Source of the DNA: Erysipelotrichaceae bacterium
Lineage (GTDB): Bacteria; Bacillota_I; Bacilli_A; Erysipelotrichales; Erysipelotrichaceae
Direction: 5' to 3'
NCBI GenBank assembly: GCA_020026035.1
Contig: JAHHRC010000010.1
Span: 1 to 27,008 of the forward strand
Length of the DNA stretch: 27,008 bases
In this document: piece by piece, positions 6,761 through 15,148 of the stretch
Layout of the letters: each line of letters opens with the position of its first letter
Position numbering within the stretch: the first letter of the stretch is position 1
The notes under the pieces: generated by a model
The model's database searches: none
What the model was told of the DNA's origin: nothing
What the model saw: the letters and a program-made list of their open reading frames with translations, nothing else
Program-made: the position numbers and the translations under genes

Positions 6761-7756
6761 ATGACAAAGAAAAGAATGTTATCAGGAATCAAACCAACAG
6801 GACAATTAACCCTTGGAAACTACATCGGCGCTTTAAGCAAATTCGTCGACTACCAAGACGAATACGAAATGATTGCCTTCATCGCCAATCTACACTGCAT
6901 CACAAACCCACAAGACCCAGAAGAACTACACAAAAACCTCAAAGACTGTGTCGCTATGTACTTAGCATGTGGTCTAGATCCAAACAAGGCAACCATCTTC
7001 CTACAATCCGACATCATGGAACATGCCCAACTCGGATATATCATGTGCTGTCATACCTACATGGGTGAATTAAACCGTATGACACAATTCAAAGACAAAT
7101 GTGCAAAAGGTGAAAAGAACCTAACCGGAGGACTCTACACATACCCATCCCTCATGGCTGCCGACATCCTTCTATACGATCCTGACTTCGTACCAGTTGG
7201 TGAAGACCAAAAACAACACGTTGAACTCACAAGAGACCTTGCAAACCGTTTTAACAACCGTTACAAAGACCTCTTCAAAGTTCCAACACCACTCGTCCCA
7301 AAAGTCGGAGCTCGCATCATGTCCCTCAGCGACCCAACAAAGAAAATGAGCAAATCCGAAGAATCCAACAAAGGATGCATCTACTTACTAGATACTCCAA
7401 AACAAGCACGCAAAAAGATCATGTCAGCCGTTACGGACTCGCTTAACCAAGTCAAATACGACCCAGAAAACCAACCAGGTGTATCGAACCTTATGCAAAT
7501 CATGTCTTCTCTAACCAACAAATCCATGGAACAAATCGAAGAAGAATATGCAGGCAAAGGTTATGGTGACTTCAAACGTGGTGTAGCGGATGTCGTTGTG
7601 GAACGCCTTGAAGAAATTCAAAGCAAATACAACGAAATCATCAACTCCAACCTCATCGAAGAAACTCTTGCCGAAGGTGCACGCAAAGCTTCAAGCATTG
7701 CAAAACCAAAGCTACAACTTGTACAACAACGCTTAGGCATGGAAATCATTCGTTAA
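6761..7756 (+). CDS. trpS: Tryptophanyl-tRNA synthetase
   Basis: A 331-residue class I aminoacyl-tRNA synthetase that charges tRNA-Trp. The HIGH-like motif lies within PTGQLTLGN (residues 12-20) and the second signature is KMSKS (195-199). GEDQKQHVELTRDLANRFN, seen here from residue 147, is typical of bacterial TrpS. The length matches the usual 325-335. An AAAGGAG site precedes the ATG. Expression is controlled by the tryptophan T-box directly upstream, whose TGG specifier independently supports the identity. No terminator separates it from the promoter of the next gene, which starts at the trpS stop codon. Confidence 0.98.
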   Translation: MTKKRMLSGIKPTGQLTLGNYIGALSKFVDYQDEYEMIAFIANLHCITNPQDPEELHKNLKDCVAMYLACGLDPNKATIFLQSDIMEHAQLGYIMCCHTYMGELNRMTQFKDKCAKGEKNLTGGLYTYPSLMAADILLYDPDFVPVGEDQKQHVELTRDLANRFNNRYKDLFKVPTPLVPKVGARIMSLSDPTKKMSKSEESNKGCIYLLDTPKQARKKIMSAVTDSLNQVKYDPENQPGVSNLMQIMSSLTNKSMEQIEEEYAGKGYGDFKRGVADVVVERLEEIQSKYNEIINSNLIEETLAEGARKASSIAKPKLQLVQQRLGMEIIR

Positions 7757-7784
7757 TTGACAAACGTCAAAAAACGACTAAACT
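7757..7784 (+). promoter_or_regulatory. Promoter of the antiporter leader
   Basis: A perfect TTGACA (7757-7762), a 16-base spacer and TAAACT (7779-7784). It begins at the base after the trpS stop. The predicted start near 7791 coincides with the first paired base of the riboswitch aptamer. Confidence 0.75.
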
Positions 7785-7790
7785 AAAAAC

Positions 7791-7852
7791 AGGAAATGAA
7801 TGTCTTCCTTGGTGCAAACCTAAACCGCGATTCAAAGCTGATGACTTCTACG
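7791..7852 (+). promoter_or_regulatory. Probable fluoride riboswitch (crcB motif) aptamer
   Basis: The order of conserved elements matches the fluoride aptamer as I know it: a first hairpin (AGGAA 7791-7795 with TTCCT 7805-7809) whose loop contains ATG and ends in GTC, then an AAACCGC segment (7822-7828), then GCTGATGACTTCTAC (7837-7851). The first loop can pair with GACTTC as the expected pseudoknot, with one bulged base. An extra mini-hairpin GGT-GCAA-ACC (7811-7820) sits between the first stem and the AAAC segment. The 3' conserved strand is also the left arm of the terminator, which is the known arrangement for a switch that turns the gene on when ligand is bound. Confidence 0.72.
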
Positions 7853-7886
7853 AAACATTTTTTCGTAGTCCATCAGCTTTTTATTT
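7834..7886 (+). terminator. Riboswitch expression-platform terminator
   Basis: AAAGCTGATG (7834-7843) pairs with CATCAGCTTT (7871-7880) and CTACGAAA (7848-7855) pairs with TTTCGTAG (7861-7868) inside it, followed by a T-rich tail. Forming it destroys the 3' strand of the aptamer. Confidence 0.92.
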
Positions 7887-7903
7887 AGAAAGAAGGAAAA
7901 ACA

Positions 7904-9085
7904 ATGTTACTATCAATTGCAATGATTTACGTACTCGGATTAACCCTATCCACAGTCTTCAAAAAACTCAACCTACCAGGACTCATCGGTTACTTATTAG
8001 CCGGAATTCTACTTGGACCATACGGCTTCAAACTCTTAGATCCAAACATATTACAAATCTCAAGTGACCTAAGAAAAATAGCCCTCATCATCATTCTTTT
8101 AAAAGCCGGCCTCTCTTTAAACCTCGACGATTTAAAAAAAGTAGGACGTCCCGCGTTCCTACTCTCCTTCCTACCAGCAAGCTTTGAAATATTAGCCTAT
8201 AGCCTCATCGCCCCCTACATTCTGCACATATCAACCCTAGATGCCTTAATCCTAGGATCTGTTCTATCCGCCGTATCTCCAGCCGTAGTCGTACCAAAGA
8301 TGGTACAACTCATTGAATCAGGACATGGAAAAGATAAACAAATCCCACAAATGATCTTAGCCGGCTCTAGCTTAGACGATGTCTTTGTCATTGTCTTATT
8401 CTCCACATTTACATCCATGGCAATAAGCGGAACTTTTAACGCCATTGACCTAGTCCACATTCCATTAGAAATCATTCTTGGTATCACATTTGGAATCGTA
8501 ACTGGCCTTGCCTTCACCAAATTCTTCAACAACACAAAACTTGATACCACTACAAAAGTCATTCTTCTATTAGCCATTTCCTTTGCCCTATCTGAACTTG
8601 AACAACTTCTCAAACAAACCATTCCGTTCTCAAGTCTATTAGCCATTATGACAATGGGCATGACCTTACGCGCAAAACAAGCAAACACCCAACCTCTTTC
8701 ACAAGCCTTCTCCAAACTTTGGATCGGTGCACAAGTCTTACTCTTTGTCTTAGTCGGTGCAGCAGTGGATATCAACTACACCCTACAAGCCGGATGGAAT
8801 GCAGTACTCATGATCTTCATCGCCCTTGCCATTCGTTCCATCGGTGTCTTCTTAGCCTTACTTCATACCAACCTCAACACCAAAGAACGCCTCTTCACCA
8901 TCATCGCCTATCTTCCAAAAGCTACCGTTCAAGCAGCCATTGGTGGTGTTCCACTTGCAATGGGCTTACCTTGTGGACAAATCGTATTATCCCTAGCCGT
9001 TGTTGCCATCCTAATCACCGCCCCACTTGGTGCCTTAGGGATGGACCTTACCTACCAAACTTTCTTATCTCATAGCAAATCCTAA
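7904..9085 (+). CDS. CPA2-family cation:proton antiporter (Na+/H+ exchanger domain)
   Basis: A 393-residue integral membrane antiporter with about 12 hydrophobic segments and no C-terminal nucleotide-binding (TrkA-N) domain, so it is a short CPA2 protein. Recognisable pieces are the N-terminal LPGLIGYLLAGILLGPYG, LKAGLSLN, SVLSAVSPAVVVPKM, and SSLDDVFVIVLF, whose paired Asp residues match the ion-binding helix of this superfamily. A GAAGG ribosome site precedes the ATG. Because it is the only gene behind a probable fluoride riboswitch, it may export fluoride-stress-related ions or restore pH and Na+ balance during fluoride exposure; that role is inferred. No terminator is evident before gdhA, 54 bases on. 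Confidence 0.88.
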   Translation: MLLSIAMIYVLGLTLSTVFKKLNLPGLIGYLLAGILLGPYGFKLLDPNILQISSDLRKIALIIILLKAGLSLNLDDLKKVGRPAFLLSFLPASFEILAYSLIAPYILHISTLDALILGSVLSAVSPAVVVPKMVQLIESGHGKDKQIPQMILAGSSLDDVFVIVLFSTFTSMAISGTFNAIDLVHIPLEIILGITFGIVTGLAFTKFFNNTKLDTTTKVILLLAISFALSELEQLLKQTIPFSSLLAIMTMGMTLRAKQANTQPLSQAFSKLWIGAQVLLFVLVGAAVDINYTLQAGWNAVLMIFIALAIRSIGVFLALLHTNLNTKERLFTIIAYLPKATVQAAIGGVPLAMGLPCGQIVLSLAVVAILITAPLGALGMDLTYQTFLSHSKS

Positions 9086-9139
9086 TACAAAACATCCAAA
9101 AACAATGTAAACTATAGGAAAGAGAAAACGAGGTAACGT

Positions 9140-10486
9140 ATGATTCCATATATTGAAAGAGTCTTTGAACAAACAAAGCAAAGAAACCCAAATGAACCAG
9201 AATTCCTACAGACCGTAGAAGAAGTTCTAACTAGCTTAGAACCCCTCTTAGAAAAGCATCCAGAATACGAACAATACAGCATTCTAGAACGCATCGTTGA
9301 ACCAGAACGCGTCATTGAATTCCGTGTCGCTTGGCTAGATGACAACAACAAAGTCCAAGTAAATAGAGGCTACCGTGTTCAATTCAACGGTGCCCTTGGC
9401 CCATACAAAGGTGGCCTACGGTTCCACCCAACGGTAAATCGTTCCATTCTAAAGTTTTTAGGCTTTGAACAAATCTTCAAAAACGCCCTAACCACCCTCC
9501 CGATTGGCGGTGGAAAAGGCGGCAGTGACTTTGATCCAAAAGGCAAATCCGATACCGAAATCATGCGCTTTACACAAGCCTACATGAGCGAACTCTACCG
9601 CCACATTGGACCAAACACCGACGTACCAGCCGGAGATATTGGAGTTGGTGCAAGAGAAATCGGCTACCTATACGGCCAATACAGAAGACTTCGGAACGCC
9701 TATGAAAATGGTGTACTAACAGGAAAACCAGCCCTTATGGGAGGATCGATCCTACGCCCAGAAGCTACTGGCTATGGCGCTCTTTACTTCACACAGGAAA
9801 TCTTCCAGCACGAAAACGACAACATCCAAGGCAAGACCTTTGCCCTATCAGGATATGGAAACGTTGCTTGGGGTGCCGCAAAAAAGATTGCCGAACTCGG
9901 TGGAAAAGCAGTCACCATCTCCGGTCATAACGGCTTTGTGTATGACCCAGATGGAATTACAACAAAAGAAAAACTCGATTATCTATTAGAGATTCGTTCC
10001 AGCAAACATCCAAATGTCAAAATGTATGCCGAACGTTTCCACTGTGAATTCTTTGAAGGACAAAAACCATGGACCATCAAAGCCGATGTATACATGCCAT
10101 GTGCTACGCAAAACGAAGTCGACCTAGAGGACGCAAAACAGATTGTAGAACACAACGCAAAGTACTACATCGAAGTTTCTAACATGCCAACTACCAAAGA
10201 CGCCCTTGCTTACATACAAGCAAACAACGTCATCGTCGCACCAGCCAAAGCAGCCAATGCCGGAGGTGTTGCCGTATCGGCATTAGAAATGTCACAAAAC
10301 TCCATGCGCTATGCTTGGAGCGAAGAAGAAGTCGATGAAAAACTAAAAGCAATTATGAAAGAAATCTACAATGCGGCAGAACAAGCAGCCACAACCTACA
10401 ACCTTGGATACAACCTCGTTCAAGGCGCAAACCTTGCAGGCTTTGAAAAAGTAGCAAACGCTATGATTCAACAAGGCGTATTCTAA
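9140..10486 (+). CDS. gdhA: NADP-type glutamate dehydrogenase
   Basis: A 448-residue hexameric-type enzyme that makes glutamate from 2-oxoglutarate and ammonia. Conserved blocks are YKGGLRFHP (89-97), the catalytic-lysine loop PIGGGKGG (121-128, Lys126), PAGDIGVGAREIG (163-175, Asp166), and the nucleotide-binding turn SGYGNVAWG near residue 240. The length and the sequence style match the approximately 450-residue class that usually prefers NADPH. The start codon follows GAGG with good spacing. A strong terminator shared with the convergent ferritin gene closes it. Confidence 0.97.
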   Translation: MIPYIERVFEQTKQRNPNEPEFLQTVEEVLTSLEPLLEKHPEYEQYSILERIVEPERVIEFRVAWLDDNNKVQVNRGYRVQFNGALGPYKGGLRFHPTVNRSILKFLGFEQIFKNALTTLPIGGGKGGSDFDPKGKSDTEIMRFTQAYMSELYRHIGPNTDVPAGDIGVGAREIGYLYGQYRRLRNAYENGVLTGKPALMGGSILRPEATGYGALYFTQEIFQHENDNIQGKTFALSGYGNVAWGAAKKIAELGGKAVTISGHNGFVYDPDGITTKEKLDYLLEIRSSKHPNVKMYAERFHCEFFEGQKPWTIKADVYMPCATQNEVDLEDAKQIVEHNAKYYIEVSNMPTTKDALAYIQANNVIVAPAKAANAGGVAVSALEMSQNSMRYAWSEEEVDEKLKAIMKEIYNAAEQAATTYNLGYNLVQGANLAGFEKVANAMIQQGVF

Positions 10487-10492
10487 AAACAC

Positions 10493-10524
10493 AAAACAGG
10501 AGTCCAAAAAGGCTCCTGTTTTTT
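10493..10524. terminator. Bidirectional terminator between gdhA and the ferritin gene
   Basis: AAAACAGGAG (10493-10502) pairs perfectly with CTCCTGTTTT (10513-10522), with A residues on the left and T residues on the right, so it serves both convergent genes. Confidence 0.93.
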
Positions 10525-10529
10525 AACGA

Positions 10530-11021
10530 TTAACGACCAGCAACACGACGTGCTAGTTCATGGTCGGCGCTCATCTTAGCACTTATCGAATCTCCAGCAA
10601 GTGTAAACAAATCAACGATCTCACGCGCAACCGCTTCCTCTTCGATTTGTTCCTGGATGAATTGGTGCATAAAGATTTCTGTCGCATAGTCACGATTTTC
10701 CTTCGCAACATCATGAATACGGTAAATACGTTCCGTTACCTTCTTCTCATGTTCTAAGACAACCTTCGCAACCTCAAGAGGATTCAACTCCTTAAATTGT
10801 TCCACCTTGATATCCTGTAAAGCAGGAGCGAAATCACGCTTATGCATGAAATCAATAAACATCTGCGCATGTTCTAACTCCTCTTTGTAGTGGTCTGCTA
10901 ACCACTTTGCATAGCCTTTGTAATTTGCTTGATCCATTGCAAGCGACAAAGACAAATAAATGTAGCCTGAATACTGTTCAAAGTTAATTTGATCATTCAA
11001 AGCCTGAATTACGTTTTCCAT
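10530..11021 (-). CDS. ftnA: Ferritin (bacterial non-haem FtnA type)
   Basis: A 163-residue four-helix-bundle iron-storage protein. The ferroxidase ligands line up with FtnA: Glu15, Glu48 and His51 (in KEELEH), Glu92 (in LEHEKK), Gln125 and Glu128 (in QEQIEEE). There is no haem-binding Met in the bacterioferritin position that I can point to, so ferritin is preferred. A strong GGAGG lies upstream of the ATG. It stores ferric iron in the cytoplasm and limits Fenton chemistry, fitting the many metal-handling genes nearby. It appears monocistronic, convergent with gdhA. Confidence 0.96.
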   Translation of the reverse strand: MENVIQALNDQINFEQYSGYIYLSLSLAMDQANYKGYAKWLADHYKEELEHAQMFIDFMHKRDFAPALQDIKVEQFKELNPLEVAKVVLEHEKKVTERIYRIHDVAKENRDYATEIFMHQFIQEQIEEEAVAREIVDLFTLAGDSISAKMSADHELARRVAGR

Positions 11022-11084
11022 TACTTATCCTCCATCTACCAATACTGTAGTACGCAACCACAATTCTCTCAAGCCAAATGACCA

Positions 11085-11116
11085 CACAAAAGAGCCTAGG
11101 ACCACCTAGACTCTTC
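11085..11116 (-). terminator. Terminator of the surface protein gene
   Basis: AGAG-CTAGG (11091-11100) pairs with CCTAG-CTCT (11105-11114) with one mismatch, and on the - strand it is followed by TTTTGTG. It lies just after the stop codon at 11122. Confidence 0.75.
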
Positions 11117-11121
11117 CATGA

Positions 11122-14100
11122 CTATTCGTACTTCGAACGCTTCACAAGTACAAAACCAATACAAGCAAGCATACCAATCAGTACAACACTGTATACACCT
11201 ACATGCAAGTCATCACTTGTCTTAGGAATAATACTACTCGAAGCATGATTCGTAACAACCGTAGAATCCTTCTTCATTGGTGCACTACCACTTGTCATAT
11301 TGCTAGATGGTTTACCACTCGCAGATGGATTTGGCTTATTACCACCACTCACAGGAGGCTTACTTGATACAACAGCACTGCTGTCTTTCTTGACTGTGAT
11401 ATTCACAGCTTTTGAAACCTTTGCCCCATTGTCTAATGCTACCTCATAGACAACCATGTAAGTTCCTTCTTTGTTTGTATTCACTGGATTACTCTTTACA
11501 TTTGCTAACGTTAATGCAATTGCCTTGCCATCCCCATCAACAGCACTTACACCATCAAGTGGATTAAACATAGATCCAGCCATAATCGTACGATCATTTG
11601 CATGAATCGTTGGCAACTTCATAATCATAGCCGCATTCTTCGCAAACACCCAGTTACCAATGACATGCACATTAGAAGTAGGAATTGTAACCATTCCATC
11701 CTTCACCATAACAGCCATACCATTTTCATCTACTGCCGTTACCGTATCCAATGTCCAAACACCATCATTCTTAGGATCTTTTACCATTACGCCCTTATCA
11801 TATGGCAATTTCACCATTTCATTCATTGTCTTTTGGTTTGCCGGAATCAATTGCATATCATTGAATGCTTCAACAGCCTTCGTAATTTCTTCCGGTAACA
11901 TATTTGGTGTTCCATTCTTCATTGTAATCTTATTCTCAAAGGAAACACCATGTGGGTTAGCCACAAATTCAAACACTACATCTACGACAACATCATGATC
12001 AACACCCTTAATCGTATTTGTCGCATCTAACGTAACTTCTTTGCCATCCTTCATAACAAGAACAGACTTCACAATCCATAATCCATCCATGTCCTTAGCG
12101 GGATAAGTCGCATTTACTTTATAAGGCAACACTACATCAGCATTTAATTTAACAGCCATGTGTTTCGCATTAAAGTCTGTTACTGCCTTACTTAAATCTT
12201 CATCTTGTTTTGCACCTTCAAACACCGGTTTCAATTCCACCTTGAAAGTGTTTTCTGCTTGATAACGCCATACAGCCTTTACAACAACATCATCATTTGG
12301 AAGTACAATGTTTCTCTTATCCACAACCTGAACAACATCACCTGTCATGTCCTTCTTGTGTGCTTCGTATGAATCTAACACCCATGCACCATCCACCAAA
12401 GGAACACGATCACCTACAGCATACGGCAATTCCACTTTTTGACCCATTAACTTCTGATTCGCAACGTCATTTTGTTCAAGGTTAAACATTGTTTCTTTAT
12501 TATTCACTACTGGACTAGGACCAGTTGGACCATTTGGATCTTTTATATACTCATTTGTCCATGTCACTTTACGAGGAATCTTATTCACATCCCACTCACC
12601 AGTAACACTCACATTACCATCAAGATTCATGATCTTATTATCGCCAGTCAATTGAACTGCAACACCATTCTTCATCGCCTTCAACGACTTCAACATCAAA
12701 TTCGCATCCAATGTAGGATTATACACCACATCACCTTCTTTATGAGGAAGTGTCACATCCTTACCTTCGATTACAGTGGCATTATCTTTATTAAAGTCAT
12801 CTCTGACCTTCTTAATTTCATTCGTTAACTGATCATCTGGCGTATAAGTAAGATCCACTTTATACTTCTTAACTTCCACAAAGTTCCAAATAGCCTTCAC
12901 TTCCACAACAGCAGCAGGCATCACAAAGCGATTATCATTCACAACGACATTGTTGTTATGCTCATCCTTTGCTTCATAGCCTTCTAACACCCATTTCCCT
13001 ACATCTGGAACCACTTCTTCTTTTGGCAATGGATAAGGCAATTCCACCGTTTCATTCTCTGCATATACACGGTCTTCATTGTACTTATCTACAAAGTCTT
13101 GAATTTCTGGTGGCAACGTATACTTTGGATCAACCCCAGGCTTCACAACATTTTCGACATGAACACCATATTTGTCTTCGTTAAATTCAAGCCTTAATAG
13201 AATCTCAACGTCCGACGTAAGATCTGCAATCTTGTTATCTGCTGTTATAGGAATTTTAACTCCATGATTCTCAATACTTACACTCTTAATGCTCCAAAGA
13301 CCATTCACAATTTTTTGCCCATTATGTCTTGTTCCAGGTAATGTCTTTCCAGCTTTAAAATCATCCGGAATAGTAACTTCGCTATGAATCGGAAGATTTC
13401 TATGGGCGAGATCAAACTTTTCTGTCAACGGAAGGAATGCATCCGATGCTGTATCTATTTTTGCATTTACACTAAACGTTGTTGGATCGTCTTCTTCACC
13501 AATCGTCAAACGCAATTCACCAACTGGTGCATCGTTTTCTACTAGACTCGTCATTCCATTGCCGTTTTGAGCCAAGTCTAAGGTCTTACCATTTGGAAGC
13601 TTCCAAACATTCTTCTTACCAGGGCTAGCTTTCTTAGTAATCACTGGCAATGTATACGCATCATCTTTATGCCAATGACCTTTCGCATCCATTTCAAAAC
13701 GTGCATCCAAACCATATAACTTCTTCACACGATCTTCATGATCCCCATGGTCAAACACAACATCCAAAGGATATGTGATACGAGAATTCTTCTTCATCTC
13801 TTGTAAACGTGTTTGATCCACTCCGGTATACATATTCACATCATTTAACACAACAATCGGAGATCTCGAATTCATATGATCATGCGCATTAAATGCATGA
13901 ATATCATACTGATTAAACACATTTGGATCCGTCGTTTTCACTAAGAATGTTGCACCAACTGATCCGTTATCCCCAGCAAAAGGATTCTCCGCCATTTTAG
14001 TGACAGAAGCTGGAATAATGATATTTCCACCTTTTAATAAGTAGTTATTTAACGGGTTAATCCAACCACCTAGAGATGATTCTCCCAATTCTTCAATCCC

Positions 14101-14865
14101 ATCTGGTAGTTCATACGCAATTTCATTGTCGTCAATTGGCTCTCTCGCTCCAATAAATCGAAGATTTTGAGAATGAGTACTACTCCAAACACTATATTTG
14201 TCTATCATTTTTATAGTTGTTGGAAGAATTATCACCTCGGCACCACTATGTACAAATGCTGCTTCAAAAATATGTTCTACCTTCGTTTTTGATAAATCAA
14301 TACGCTTAAGAAGTGCATTCTCATTAAATGCTCTTTCCTGAATTTCAACCAAATTTACAGCATTTGAAAAATCTATCTCTGAGATGAGATGACCTACTTT
14401 ACGGTTATCTTTCTTTGTCGCATCGCCTTTTACGTAGCCAGAGGCGCCATTAGTGATAATCGCCCCTTCATCAAAAGCAACTTCACCTATTGTAATCGTA
14501 GATTCTGGGACAACTAATTTCACAAATTGAACATTTTGGTCAAAGATATTTGTTTGAGCCCACTCTGCGTCTACACCGATCAATACTTCTTGTTTATCCG
14601 CATCTTTCCACAATAATGCTTCTTCTGGAATTTCTAATGGATGGTCTTCATCCATCCCATTCCCATTTCCTACAGCTAACAATACTGGTGCAACTCGTAA
14701 CATTGCATCTTCATCATCAACTTGATCAGCAGTTTGATTTTCTGCAGGTTGTTTCTCTGTCAAAGTAGTATCTACTACCGTTGTCGTTTCCCCTTCTAAT
14801 CCATTTGTTACTTGCATACTAAGTGCTAAAACACCCACTAGAACCATGGACAGCAGTTTCTTCAT
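11122..14865 (-). CDS. Large sortase-anchored surface protein: BspA-like leucine-rich repeats, SHIRT-like modules, Ig-like domain
   Basis: A 1247-residue secreted, wall-anchored protein. I start it at the ATG at 14865, 7 bases after AGGAG; a TTG two codons earlier lies against that ribosome site. Order of parts: signal peptide (1-25); acidic spacer; BspA-type leucine-rich repeats (about 110-300: VAFDEGAI, RAFNENALLKRIDLS, AAFVHSGAEVIILP); a long region with an Ig-like fold pattern; then about six modules of 95-105 residues (about 485-1075) that each run through an LPPEI-like strand, a VxLPY strand, a W-(V/T)-L-x-S/G-Y strand and a final V-x-W-x-F strand, resembling SHIRT-type stalk repeats; a bacterial Ig-like domain (about 1080-1160); a Ser/Pro/Gly linker; and IIPKTSDD, a membrane helix and a Lys/Arg tail. 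PKTSD replaces the classic LPxTG. Likely an adhesin; the ligand is unknown. Confidence 0.88.
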   Translation of the reverse strand: MKKLLSMVLVGVLALSMQVTNGLEGETTTVVDTTLTEKQPAENQTADQVDDEDAMLRVAPVLLAVGNGNGMDEDHPLEIPEEALLWKDADKQEVLIGVDAEWAQTNIFDQNVQFVKLVVPESTITIGEVAFDEGAIITNGASGYVKGDATKKDNRKVGHLISEIDFSNAVNLVEIQERAFNENALLKRIDLSKTKVEHIFEAAFVHSGAEVIILPTTIKMIDKYSVWSSTHSQNLRFIGAREPIDDNEIAYELPDGIEELGESSLGGWINPLNNYLLKGGNIIIPASVTKMAENPFAGDNGSVGATFLVKTTDPNVFNQYDIHAFNAHDHMNSRSPIVVLNDVNMYTGVDQTRLQEMKKNSRITYPLDVVFDHGDHEDRVKKLYGLDARFEMDAKGHWHKDDAYTLPVITKKASPGKKNVWKLPNGKTLDLAQNGNGMTSLVENDAPVGELRLTIGEEDDPTTFSVNAKIDTASDAFLPLTEKFDLAHRNLPIHSEVTIPDDFKAGKTLPGTRHNGQKIVNGLWSIKSVSIENHGVKIPITADNKIADLTSDVEILLRLEFNEDKYGVHVENVVKPGVDPKYTLPPEIQDFVDKYNEDRVYAENETVELPYPLPKEEVVPDVGKWVLEGYEAKDEHNNNVVVNDNRFVMPAAVVEVKAIWNFVEVKKYKVDLTYTPDDQLTNEIKKVRDDFNKDNATVIEGKDVTLPHKEGDVVYNPTLDANLMLKSLKAMKNGVAVQLTGDNKIMNLDGNVSVTGEWDVNKIPRKVTWTNEYIKDPNGPTGPSPVVNNKETMFNLEQNDVANQKLMGQKVELPYAVGDRVPLVDGAWVLDSYEAHKKDMTGDVVQVVDKRNIVLPNDDVVVKAVWRYQAENTFKVELKPVFEGAKQDEDLSKAVTDFNAKHMAVKLNADVVLPYKVNATYPAKDMDGLWIVKSVLVMKDGKEVTLDATNTIKGVDHDVVVDVVFEFVANPHGVSFENKITMKNGTPNMLPEEITKAVEAFNDMQLIPANQKTMNEMVKLPYDKGVMVKDPKNDGVWTLDTVTAVDENGMAVMVKDGMVTIPTSNVHVIGNWVFAKNAAMIMKLPTIHANDRTIMAGSMFNPLDGVSAVDGDGKAIALTLANVKSNPVNTNKEGTYMVVYEVALDNGAKVSKAVNITVKKDSSAVVSSKPPVSGGNKPNPSASGKPSSNMTSGSAPMKKDSTVVTNHASSSIIPKTSDDLHVGVYSVVLIGMLACIGFVLVKRSKYE
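11640..13420 (-). repeat. About six diverged tandem modules within the surface protein gene
   Basis: Modules of roughly 285-325 bases begin near 13410, 13180, 12865, 12575, 12255 and 11955. They are recognisable at protein level only (VxLPY, W-x-L-x-S/G-Y, V-x-x-x-W-x-F in each); the DNA copies have diverged strongly, so this is an old array rather than a recent expansion. Confidence 0.65.
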
Positions 14866-15148
14866 AAACAATCTCCTTTCGCTTAATCACTTCAAGAAAT
14901 CACACCTTGCATACACCGACTAACCCTACTTCAGAAAGCAATAAAAACCGCATAGGAATCGTCATGTATACAACGCAACTGAAATATAGCACTCCCTATT
15001 GTGAATTTTCTTCACATGTAACAACTGGTGATATTTGTGATACAAATTAACATGCAATACGTTAACTACATTCTTATAATTGATATACCACCACATATAT
15101 TACGTTGTATCAATTACGAATCGTTAAAAAGAAAGGAAATGATGCAGT
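14866..15148. promoter_or_regulatory. Divergent regulatory region between the surface protein gene and the LytTR regulator
   Basis: The region holds a candidate extended -10 for the surface gene on the - strand (TGC-TATATT, 14983-14991) and a TATAAT box for the LytTR gene on the + strand (15075-15080). Three inverted repeats lie between or next to them: TGTGAA-N5-TTCACA (15000-15016), ATTTGT-N3-ACAAAT (15033-15047) and TAATTGATA-N22-TATCAATTA (15077-15116). TACGTT occurs twice 43 bases apart (15058 and 15101), about four helical turns, resembling half-sites for LytTR proteins. Confidence 0.5.

Noticed and set aside
7791..7852. c-di-GMP-I (GEMM) or sodium riboswitch for the antiporter leader
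   Set aside because: The GCAAACC and CAAAGC pieces resemble GEMM superficially, but its other elements are missing, whereas the order of conserved blocks and the terminator overlap fit the fluoride aptamer much better.
14869..14871. TTG start for the surface protein two codons upstream of the ATG
   Set aside because: It directly abuts the AGGAG ribosome site; the ATG at 14865 has proper spacing and a typical signal-peptide start.
15000..15016. Rex- or CRP-like site (TGTGAA...TTCACA) near the surface protein promoter
   Set aside because: The spacing between the half-sites is one base longer than the Rex and CRP consensus, so I report it only as an unassigned dyad.
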